From Planctomycetota bacterium (GTDB lineage: Bacteria > Planctomycetota > UBA8742 > JACQVU01): DNA of 5,465 nt. The position numbers and the translations under genes were made by a program. The notes under the pieces were generated by a model, which did no database searches, was not told where the DNA came from, and worked only from the letters and a program-made list of their open reading frames with translations. Each line of letters opens with the position of its first letter. Position 1 is the stretch's first letter. Below, one piece after another: positions 1 to 4,490 of the stretch. Location: contig JACQVU010000360.1 of NCBI GenBank assembly GCA_016209585.1, positions 1-5,465 of the forward strand. Direction: 5' to 3'.

Positions 1-5
1 CCCCT

Positions 6-19
6 GATCCCCGACCCCC
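6..19 (+). repeat. GATCCCCGACCCCC element before a start codon
   Basis: Exact 14-nt copy of the minus-strand element at 2520-2533. It abuts the methyltransferase ATG at 20, where a ribosome binding site would be expected. Its function is unknown; it could be a dispersed genomic repeat. Confidence 0.5.
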
Positions 20-985
20 ATGGCCCGCCATCCCGACGACAACCTCATCGTCGTCTACGGCTGGTTCGCCGCGCGGGCGGTGCTGGCGCGCCGCATGGCC
101 GACGTGGCGCGCATCCATTACGCGCCGGACCGTCTCCAGGCGCTCAAGCCTTTCCTGAAAGAGGCCGCGCGGCGGCGGCTGGTGTATCGCCAGAACTCGC
201 TCGACGAACTGACCCGCGTCGCCCGCAGCGAGCACCACGAGGGGATCGCCGTGGCCTGCCGGCCAGCCGCGCAGCCCTCCATCGACGACCTGCTGCGCCG
301 CGGACCGAGGCTGGTGACGCTGCTCGAATGGGTCGAGAACCCGCACAACCTGGGCGCCATCCTCCGCACCGCCGCCTTCTTCGGGTGCGACGCGTTGATC
401 GTGGAGCGCGGCGGCGGGGCCGACCTCTCGCCCGCCACCATGCGCACGGCTGAGGGAGGGGCGGAGTCAATCCCGTGTTTGGCGGTGGAGAGCGTGGCCG
501 CCGTCGCCGCCCGGTTGCGCGCGGCCGGGCATGCGCTGTACGGGGCGGACCCTCGCGGGGGGGTCTCGCTGTTCGATCTCGCGCCCCGCTTCCCTTGCGC
601 GCTGGCGCTGGGAAACGAGCGGCGCGGTCTCTCGCCCGCCCTGCGCGCGGCCTGCGACGCGCTGGTGCGCATCCCCGGCCCCGGTCCCGGCCCGGCCGTC
701 GCCGCCAGCCAGGCCCCGGCGGGACGCGGCGGGCGGGAGCGGGGTGGTTCGCGGGCGACGGGCGGCGCGTCCGGCCCGCCGGTTCTCGACAGTCTGAACG
801 TCAGCGTGGCGGCCGGAGTCTTTCTGGCCACCCTGGCCGCGCGGTCGGGAGCGGGAGCGGCGGGGCCTGGAACGCATGAGCCTTTCTCGCCGGGCGCCAC
901 CAGGACGGAAGTGGTGCCGCATGTCCGCCCGCCCCCAGCGGCCCAGCGGGCAGCGTATCGCGACGCGCCGCCCCCACGCGGCTAA
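20..985 (+). CDS. TrmH/SpoU-family RNA 2'-O-ribose methyltransferase, YfiF-like
   Basis: Predicted SAM-dependent methyltransferase of the SPOUT superfamily that methylates a ribose 2'-OH in rRNA or tRNA; the exact target is unknown. Residues about 8-82 resemble the L30e-like substrate-binding domain (VYGWFAARAVLARR ... SEHHEGIAVAC). Residues about 97-272 are the knotted catalytic domain with all three motifs visible: motif 1 NPHNLGAILRTA (107-118, with the conserved Asn and Arg), MRTAEGGAES (141-150), motif 2 LALGNERRGLS (195-205) and motif 3 DSLNVSVAAG (257-266). From memory the order and wording resemble E. coli YfiF more than RlmB. Two oddities: about 30 extra Gly/Ala/Arg/Pro residues sit between IPG (218-220) and motif 3, where relatives usually have only a few, and a low-complexity tail of about 45 residues follows the last catalytic helix. 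The ATG at 20 lacks a Shine-Dalgarno and is preceded by GATCCCCGACCCCC. Family assignment is firm, substrate is not. Confidence 0.93.
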   Translation: MARHPDDNLIVVYGWFAARAVLARRMADVARIHYAPDRLQALKPFLKEAARRRLVYRQNSLDELTRVARSEHHEGIAVACRPAAQPSIDDLLRRGPRLVTLLEWVENPHNLGAILRTAAFFGCDALIVERGGGADLSPATMRTAEGGAESIPCLAVESVAAVAARLRAAGHALYGADPRGGVSLFDLAPRFPCALALGNERRGLSPALRAACDALVRIPGPGPGPAVAASQAPAGRGGRERGGSRATGGASGPPVLDSLNVSVAAGVFLATLAARSGAGAAGPGTHEPFSPGATRTEVVPHVRPPPAAQRAAYRDAPPPRG

Positions 986-1099
986 GGGAATGATTGTGTT
1001 TGACCGCAAGCACTGTTTCGCCTCACATGGTGTGCCGAGTCTTTTGGTCCTCCCCACGGGAGAAGGTCGCAGTCTCCGGCTGAGACACAGGAGGGCGGC
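986..1099 (+). other. Intergenic leader after the methyltransferase
   Basis: About 114 nt, less GC-rich than the gene before it. It contains TTGACC at 1000-1005 as a possible -35, but the expected -10 position reads TCACAT, a poor match. I see no convincing terminator. The low-GC stretch begins here and continues through the two small ORFs to 1690. Confidence 0.3.
1089..1095 (+). promoter_or_regulatory. Shine-Dalgarno for the 1100 ORF
   Basis: AGGAGGG lies 4 nt before the ATG at 1100. It is close to a perfect anti-16S match, although the spacing is short. It is the main reason for calling the small downstream ORF a gene. Confidence 0.6.
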
Positions 1100-1357
1100 A
1101 TGACCGAGGCCAAGGCTGGGATGCCCAGGAAGCGTCGCGCGGTCCCGAAAGCCGAAGTCGCGAGCGTGTACTCGACCTGGGTTCCGGACCCCGATGCCAA
1201 GGGTCCCCTTGAATGTGTTTCGATCCAGTGGATCCTCAACGTCCTTCAGAGGCTCGACCAGACGCCTTCAGTGCCTGAGCTGAGTGAAAAGGAGAAGGCG
1301 TTGGTGGCGTCGTTCCAGACTCCTGTGACGAGGGAAGTTCTCGACAAACCGATATAG
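1100..1357 (+). CDS. Hypothetical 85-residue protein
   Basis: Not recognised. The ORF starts at an ATG with a strong AGGAGGG and ends at TAG. The product is soluble-looking: a basic N-terminus (residues 9-15, PRKRRAV), then a segment with aromatic residues (SVYSTWVPDPDAKG, about 22-35), then a helical, charged C-terminal half (VPELSEKEKALVASF). There is no signal peptide or membrane segment. Roughly 73% of third codon positions are G/C, clearly below the genes of the right-hand operon, so it may be an acquired or accessory gene. The next ORF is in the same frame 21 nt beyond the stop, so the two could be a cotranscribed pair or the halves of one gene interrupted by a nonsense codon. Confidence 0.55.
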   Translation: MTEAKAGMPRKRRAVPKAEVASVYSTWVPDPDAKGPLECVSIQWILNVLQRLDQTPSVPELSEKEKALVASFQTPVTREVLDKPI

Positions 1358-1378
1358 CGGGGTCACCGCGGCCGGACT

Positions 1379-1690
1379 ATGGACGCTTGCCGGTTATTGG
1401 TCCATGCGTTCAATTCTCCGGCCGATCCGCTGGTGAAGATCGGCGACATTCCACAAGCCATCTATCTTCGGCACTACTTCGCCGATCTCCACGCACAAAG
1501 CGTGCTCGAAGAAACGGCCTATTTCGATCGCGACTACCTTTCGGAGTACGCCGTTTTCTACACCACAGATAGCGAGGGGAATCTCTGGGCGTTCTGCTAT
1601 GTCGCGTTTGACGCCGACTTCGGACAGATTCTTCAGTGGCTCAAGAAGACGGGATGGCTCCCGACAGGTGGCGGGGTACACGCGTTTTGA
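1379..1690 (+). CDS. Hypothetical 103-residue protein
   Basis: Not recognised. The sequence looks protein-like: it is rich in Tyr, Phe and Trp with a regular mix of acidic residues (YFDRDYLSEYAVFYTTDSEG at about 48-67, then NLWAFCYVAFDADFG, then QILQWLKKTGWLP), suggesting a small alpha/beta domain. There is no membrane segment or signal peptide. The ATG at 1379 has no Shine-Dalgarno, and no alternative GTG or TTG lies between it and the in-frame TAG at 1355. It is therefore either translationally coupled to the preceding ORF or the downstream part of a formerly longer protein. Third positions are about 68% G/C, the lowest of any gene in the window. It converges on the minus-strand thioredoxin-like gene with a 57-nt gap in which I see no clear terminator. 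Confidence 0.5.
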   Translation: MDACRLLVHAFNSPADPLVKIGDIPQAIYLRHYFADLHAQSVLEETAYFDRDYLSEYAVFYTTDSEGNLWAFCYVAFDADFGQILQWLKKTGWLPTGGGVHAF

Positions 1691-1747
1691 ATGCCCAGTG
1701 GTTCGCCGGCTATTGCGGGCCGTGAGCGGGGCAAGCACCGGGCACCG

Positions 1748-2266
1748 TCACTTCCCCTCCAAACGGCCCAGAACATGGCGCACGGCGGCCTCGATCTCCT
1801 CGGCGGCGAACTGGCCGGCGTGGGTCCAGACCGGACGGCCGCGGTGGAAGAGCACGAGCGTGGCGGGCTGCGTGACGCCGGCGGCGTGAACCGCGTTGGG
1901 GTTGGCGTCCAGGTCCAGCAGGCCCACGCGCGCCACGTCGCGCAGGCGGTCGACGAGCAGGCGGGTCTGGGCCTCGTTCACACGGTCAAGCACGTGCCAC
2001 GCGCGGCAGAATTGCGCCAGCAGCGGGGGCGCGTCCGGGGCGATGTCGCCGGCGAAGGTCTGGTCGCTCAACCTCGGCAGGGGGTCTTCCCTACGCGCGG
2101 CGCGCCGCGCCGCGAGCGCCACGATCACCACCGTGACGCCGGCGATGAGCAGCGCCACGGGCCAGCCGAGGAACTCAGCGGCGGCGTCGGGCGCGCGGTC
2201 CATCGGGTCGCGCGCCAGCAGGACCGCGCCGGGACTGGGGGGTGGAGCGTGGGGGCCGGGGTCCAT
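1748..2266 (-). CDS. Membrane-anchored thioredoxin-fold protein lacking CXXC
   Basis: The N-terminal region is short and proline-rich, followed by one membrane helix (WPVALLIAGVTVVIVALAA, about residues 35-53), a basic stop-transfer stretch (RRAARR) and a thioredoxin-like domain (about 67-170). Fold landmarks are the strand PPLLAQFCRAW (80-90), the strand/loop VGLLDLDANPNA (114-125, cf. VDVDENPEL in thioredoxins), the region of the cis-Pro as TQPATLVLFHRG (132-143) and a final amphipathic helix. By my alignment the WCGPC site is replaced by WHVLD, so both redox cysteines are absent; the single Cys87 is displaced. It therefore cannot act as a dithiol oxidoreductase and is more likely a binding or scaffold domain. 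The N-terminus could instead begin at the ATG at 2203 (151 residues, MDRAPDAAAEF); neither start has a convincing Shine-Dalgarno. It lies downstream of the small minus-strand gene at 2312-2518 and may be cotranscribed with it. Confidence 0.75.
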   Translation of the reverse strand: MDPGPHAPPPSPGAVLLARDPMDRAPDAAAEFLGWPVALLIAGVTVVIVALAARRAARREDPLPRLSDQTFAGDIAPDAPPLLAQFCRAWHVLDRVNEAQTRLLVDRLRDVARVGLLDLDANPNAVHAAGVTQPATLVLFHRGRPVWTHAGQFAAEEIEAAVRHVLGRLEGK

Positions 2267-2311
2267 CGGTTCACCCGCCAGGGCGCCCGCATGCGCCGCG
2301 TCACATCCGGG

Positions 2312-2518
2312 TCAGAAACTCCGCGTGCTCTTCTTCCCGCGCCGAACCTTGAAGTAGCCGTGGCGCGAAACCCCAACGTGATGCCAACCCCGGCGCTGGT
2401 ATTGCTCGTAGCGCTCGCGAGAGAAGGTGCGCCACTGGTTGTTGATCCCGAGCAGGGTCAGAAGATTGCCGAAGAAGAAGCGGGGGTGGAGGTAATGGAG
2501 GAGCATAGGGCCGACCAT
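2312..2518 (-). CDS. Small basic aromatic-rich hypothetical protein (68 aa)
   Basis: Not recognised. From the ATG at 2518 the frame encodes 68 residues: a hydrophobic N-terminal part (MLLHYLHPRFFFGNLLTLLG, residues 5-24), then a strongly basic, aromatic segment (SRERYEQYQRRGWHHVGV ... FKVRRGKKS). About 82% of third positions are G or C (55 of 67 codons by hand count), as expected of a real gene in this genome, which is why I prefer this frame to the overlapping minus-strand frame. The frame stays open upstream to a TTG at 2557 inside the heptamer repeat, and a second ATG lies at 2506; none has a Shine-Dalgarno. The C-terminus could contact nucleic acid or membrane lipid, but that is inference. 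It lies 45 nt upstream of the thioredoxin-like gene on the same strand, suggesting cotranscription. Confidence 0.5.
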   Translation of the reverse strand: MVGPMLLHYLHPRFFFGNLLTLLGINNQWRTFSRERYEQYQRRGWHHVGVSRHGYFKVRRGKKSTRSF

Positions 2519-2519
2519 C

Positions 2520-2533
2520 GGGGGTCGGGGATC
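2520..2533 (-). repeat. GATCCCCGACCCCC element before a start codon
   Basis: Read on the minus strand this is GATCCCCGACCCCC, ending one base before the ATG at 2518. An identical 14-mer occupies 6-19 on the plus strand, ending directly at the ATG of the RNA methyltransferase. Confidence 0.5.
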
Positions 2534-2550
2534 GGGGGAGATCCCATTTC

Positions 2551-2578
2551 CTGACAACTGACAACTGACAACTGACAG
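2551..2578. repeat. Four tandem heptamers, CTGACAA
   Basis: Three perfect CTGACAA units are followed by CTGACAG, 28 nt in all, in the divergent intergenic region. Short tandem heptamers are known as a class from other bacteria, notably the STRR repeats of cyanobacteria; I do not claim this is the same family. The array lies between the candidate minus-strand promoter and the small gene at 2312-2518, so it would be in that transcript's leader. Copy number is prone to slippage. Confidence 0.9.
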
Positions 2579-2599
2579 CGGTTACGACCACTGGCCCCG

Positions 2600-2608
2600 A
2601 TTATGCCA
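2600..2608 (-). promoter_or_regulatory. Candidate extended -10 promoter (TGGCATAAT)
   Basis: On the minus strand TGGCATAAT combines a TGn extension with CATAAT, 5 of 6 matches to the sigma-70 -10 box, in an otherwise GC-rich region. No good -35 is visible, which extended -10 promoters can tolerate. It would drive the 2312-2518 and 1748-2266 genes, giving a leader of about 75 nt that includes the heptamer array. Confidence 0.3.
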
Positions 2609-2650
2609 CGAGTGTGAAAAAATTCTCGCTATTTGTCCCGCCCGGTTTCC

Positions 2651-2678
2651 TTGATCCCCCTCTGCCCGGTGGTAGAGT
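2651..2678 (+). promoter_or_regulatory. Candidate sigma-70-type promoter (TTGATC-N16-TAGAGT)
   Basis: TTGATC (4 of 6 matches to -35) and TAGAGT (4 of 6 to -10) are separated by 16 nt. Transcription would begin near 2685, leaving a leader of about 85 nt before the ATG at 2769. This supports the shorter start of that gene over the in-frame ATG at 2688, which would leave almost no leader. Confidence 0.35.
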
Positions 2679-2755
2679 TCAAATGAGGTGGACGACCGCG
2701 GTGCGGCGACGCCGGGAAGTCACGTCAGCCCCCGGCGGTTTCTTGGCAAGCGGGT

Positions 2756-2764
2756 GGAGAGGAG
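2756..2764 (+). promoter_or_regulatory. Shine-Dalgarno deciding the 2769 start
   Basis: GGAGAGGAG lies 4 nt before the ATG at 2769 and 10 nt before a second in-frame ATG at 2775. No comparable site precedes the upstream in-frame ATG at 2688. Confidence 0.6.
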
Positions 2765-2768
2765 CGCT

Positions 2769-3068
2769 ATGGTCATGGTTGCCCCACTTCGGTCCGTCGC
2801 CAGGGCCACGCGCCCGTTAGAAATGGCTCCGGTCGACCTGCCGGGACTGGTGGAGCCGCGGCAGTTCAGTTGCCTTTCGAGCCACCGCCTCGTGGAAAAG
2901 CGGGTGGAGATCGAGCAGCGCCGCGGGCAGGAGGTGAGGGCGCTGTGCGCCGCCTTTGCGCTTTCGATCGAGCACGCGGGCAAGGTGGTCGATGGCTACT
3001 GGTCGGTTCAGACCGCGTTGCGCAAGAGCCGGCGGCTCGCGCGGCTCTCGGCCCGGCGCGGGGCGTGA
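2769..3068 (+). CDS. Hypothetical 99-residue helical protein
   Basis: Not recognised. The start at 2769 (or 2775) is chosen for its Shine-Dalgarno; the open frame extends back to 2688 with less protein-like sequence. Third positions are strongly G/C-biased, as in the neighbouring operon. The product has a short N-terminal region (MVMVAPLRSVARATRPLE), a Pro-rich linker (APVDLPGLVEPRQF, about 20-33) and a long amphipathic, highly charged helical region (about 41-99: HRLVEKRVEIEQRRGQEVRA ... LRKSRRLARLSARRGA). This suggests a small helical-bundle or coiled-coil protein with a basic tail. There is no clear transmembrane helix. Its TGA stop is embedded in the first copy of the inverted 20-bp element at 3065-3086. 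It is convergent with the DUF420 gene. Confidence 0.55.
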   Translation: MVMVAPLRSVARATRPLEMAPVDLPGLVEPRQFSCLSSHRLVEKRVEIEQRRGQEVRALCAAFALSIEHAGKVVDGYWSVQTALRKSRRLARLSARRGA

Positions 3069-3086
3069 ACGCTCGTAACCGTTCAC
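3065..3086 (+). repeat. Inverted 20-bp element, copy 1 (hairpin over stop codon)
   Basis: The arms GTGAACG (3065-3071) and CGTTCAC (3080-3086) form a perfect 7-bp stem around an 8-nt loop CTCGTAAC. The TGA of the preceding gene (3066-3068) lies inside the left arm. It matches 19 of 20 positions with the reverse complement of copy 2 at 3305-3324. No T-run follows, so it is not a classical intrinsic terminator. Confidence 0.75.
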
Positions 3087-3118
3087 CCACCGTCTCCCCG
3101 GGATTCCGCGACTTGTGG

Positions 3119-3137
3119 AAAAAATCCCTGATTTTTT
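3119..3137. terminator. A/T-rich perfect hairpin between convergent genes
   Basis: AAAAAATC and GATTTTTT are perfectly complementary over 8 bp around a CCT loop. The element is symmetric, with an A-tract on one side and a T-tract on the other, and sits between convergent genes, so it may terminate transcription in both directions. The stem has only two G/C pairs, making it weak by the usual standard. Confidence 0.3.
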
Positions 3138-3226
3138 ATCTCCTTGCGGCGCCTGGAGTTGCGGGAGTATTCGCCGCGAATCGGACGCGAAAACGTGTCC
3201 TTTGGGCGCATGGGTGAAGGCGGTGA

Positions 3227-3280
3227 TGGGACCGATGGGACGAATGCAACGTATGGGTCCCATGCGTCCCATGCGTCCCA
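3227..3280. repeat. 9-nt-periodic fold-back array (TGGGACGCA units)
   Basis: The left arm 3227-3246 and right arm 3261-3280 pair at 17 of 20 positions around a 14-nt loop. On the minus strand the right arm reads as tandem TGGGACGCA, TGGGACGCA, TGGGACCCA; the left arm contains the same ATGGGAC unit. A perfect 11-nt palindrome, ATGGGTCCCAT (3253-3263), allows an alternative fold. Open frames here give Gly-Arg-Met-Gly-Pro-Met-like peptides and are not genes. Confidence 0.85.
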
Positions 3281-3304
3281 CCACCGCGCCAAGTGGTAGG
3301 GGTC

Positions 3305-3324
3305 GAACGGTTACGAACGTTCAC
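3305..3324 (-). repeat. Inverted 20-bp element, copy 2 (over DUF420 stop)
   Basis: On the plus strand this reads GAACGGTTACGAACGTTCAC; copy 1 in reverse complement differs at one base. GAACG (3305-3309) and CGTTC (3318-3322) form a 5-bp stem around 8 nt. The TGA of the minus-strand DUF420 gene (3321-3323) lies inside it, in the same relative position as in copy 1. Confidence 0.75.
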
Positions 3325-3734
3325 CAGTAAAGCATGATATAAACAACCACCCCGCTCACCGACACGTACAGCCATATTGGCAGCGTCCAGCGTGCCAGCC
3401 GGCGATGGCGGTCGATCCGCCCGCGGAAAGCGTGGAGGAGCATCGTGGCGATCATCGGAACCATGACCACCGCGAGCGTCACATGGGGCAGAAGCACCAC
3501 GTAGTGATAAATGAACCGCGCCGCGCCCTCCCCGGCGTACTCCCGGTGGCCGGCCCGCGCGTGGTAGTAGAGATAACTGGAGAGAAAGAGCGCCGACGTG
3601 GCCACCGCCGTCAGCATCAGCGCGCGGTGCAGGGCGATTCGCCTGCTTTTCACGGCGACGAACCCGGCCACCAGCAACAGGGCGCTCAGGCCGTTGAGCG
3701 TGGCGTTCACGGCTGGCAGGTCTGTGACCTCCAT
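3321..3734 (-). CDS. DUF420 membrane protein, probable cytochrome oxidase assembly factor
   Basis: A 137-residue integral membrane protein with four predicted helices (about 11-29, 38-58, 76-101, 117-136). It carries features I associate with DUF420 (the YozB/CtaM group): LHRALMLTAVATSALFLSSY (35-54), a membrane His in LLPHVTLAVV (81-90) and the C-terminal signature HRRLARWTLPIWLYVSVSGV (110-129). Several histidines (36, 58, 77, 84, 101, 110) could hold haem or metal. The Gram-positive relative CtaM is needed for haem-copper oxidase maturation; a matching role here is inferred from that and from the SCO gene 21 nt upstream. AAAGGGG, 7 nt before the ATG, serves as the ribosome binding site. 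It is the last gene of the operon, and its stop codon lies in an inverted repeat shared with the convergent gene. Confidence 0.88.
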   Translation of the reverse strand: MEVTDLPAVNATLNGLSALLLVAGFVAVKSRRIALHRALMLTAVATSALFLSSYLYYHARAGHREYAGEGAARFIYHYVVLLPHVTLAVVMVPMIATMLLHAFRGRIDRHRRLARWTLPIWLYVSVSGVVVYIMLYW

Positions 3735-3755
3735 CCCCGCGCCCCTTTCTTCTTC

Positions 3756-4490
3756 CTACCGCGGCGGTTGCTCCGGCGCGAGCCGCTGCTGGATGTCGTC
3801 GCGGATGCGGCTGGCAACGTCAGCCTCCGTCCCGTCGTAGTAGGCGCGAATGACCGCCGCGCGGTCCACCAGCACGATCCGGCGGGAATGTGTCAGCCGC
3901 GGCGGCGGGGGGTCCGCGGCGTCGTCCGGCGCGACCTCCCCGGCGTGGAGGCGAAAGCCCTCGTTGCTCAGGCGCAAGAGGGCGTCGCGATCTCCGGTGA
4001 GCATCAGCCACTTTCCGGGATCGGCCTGGTATTCGTTGGCGTAGCGGGAGAGAACCTCGGGCGTGTCGTATTCCGGGTCGACGGTGAAAGAGACCAGCGC
4101 CACGTCGCGCAGTGGTCGGAGCATGTCCTGCAACTCGCGCATCTGGGCGCTCATCAGGCGGCACTCGGTCGAGCAGCGGGTGAAGATGAAGTCGGCCACC
4201 CAGATGCGGCCGCGGAGGCTATCGCGCGTGATGGTCGCGCCGGAGCGGTCCGTGAGCGAGAACGCCGGCGCCTGGCCAAGGCGCGGCAGCGGCTCGAACT
4301 TCGGCAGCCGCAGGCGCGTGTATTCCGCCAGGCCCCACAGGCCGGCCACCATCACCGCCGCCACGAGCACCATCGCGAACGGCAGGATCACGCCGGCCAG
4401 GTGCTTCTCCGGCTTCGTCGGCGCGAGCACCAAGGCGCGCGCCGCGGCCGTCGGCTCCGCGGCTGGGGCGTGGGAATCGGGTTCGTTCAC
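3756..4490 (-). CDS. SCO1/SenC-family copper chaperone
   Basis: Membrane-anchored thioredoxin-fold protein (244 residues) that in characterised relatives delivers copper to, or reduces cysteines of, the CuA site of cytochrome c oxidase subunit II. It has a cytosolic N-terminus (about 1-28), one membrane helix (HLAGVILPFAMVLVAAVMVA, about 30-49) and an extracytoplasmic SCO domain beginning at FSLTDRSGATITRDSLRGR. The copper ligands are present: Cys106 and Cys110 in FTRCSTEC (CxxxC) and His201 in LTHSRRIVLVD; VDPEYDT (137-143) is also typical. I place the start at the GTG at 4490 rather than an upstream ATG at 4691. The GTG overlaps the permease TGA in a GTGA junction, has AGGGAG 7 nt upstream, and avoids 67 Arg/Gly-rich residues that only mirror the permease gene. 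It is likely translationally coupled to the permease. Confidence 0.93.
   Translation of the reverse strand: MNEPDSHAPAAEPTAAARALVLAPTKPEKHLAGVILPFAMVLVAAVMVAGLWGLAEYTRLRLPKFEPLPRLGQAPAFSLTDRSGATITRDSLRGRIWVADFIFTRCSTECRLMSAQMRELQDMLRPLRDVALVSFTVDPEYDTPEVLSRYANEYQADPGKWLMLTGDRDALLRLSNEGFRLHAGEVAPDDAADPPPPRLTHSRRIVLVDRAAVIRAYYDGTEADVASRIRDDIQQRLAPEQPPR

Noticed and set aside
118..900. Minus-strand 260-codon frame opposite the RNA methyltransferase
   Set aside because: The plus strand carries all three SpoU motifs; the minus frame is Pro/Ala/Arg-rich with no domain.
1000..1028. Promoter built on TTGACC at 1000-1005
   Set aside because: The expected -10 position (TCACAT) matches only 3 of 6 consensus bases.
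876..1103. 75-codon plus-strand frame overlapping the methyltransferase end and touching the 1100 ATG
   Set aside because: Arg/Pro-rich, no ribosome binding site, and mostly a second frame of the methyltransferase tail.
1691..2554. 287-codon open frame on the plus strand opposite the thioredoxin-like gene
   Set aside because: Runs through the antisense of two minus-strand frames and the intergenic region, with shadow-like composition; it has no ribosome binding site.
3065..3324. Possible CRISPR array or attachment site
   Set aside because: The repeats are inverted rather than direct and regularly spaced, and no cas or integrase gene is present.
3115..3330. Collagen-like Met-Gly-Pro-Met repeats encoded on either strand
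   Set aside because: These come from the 9-nt repeat array being open in several frames; there is no start signal or codon bias.
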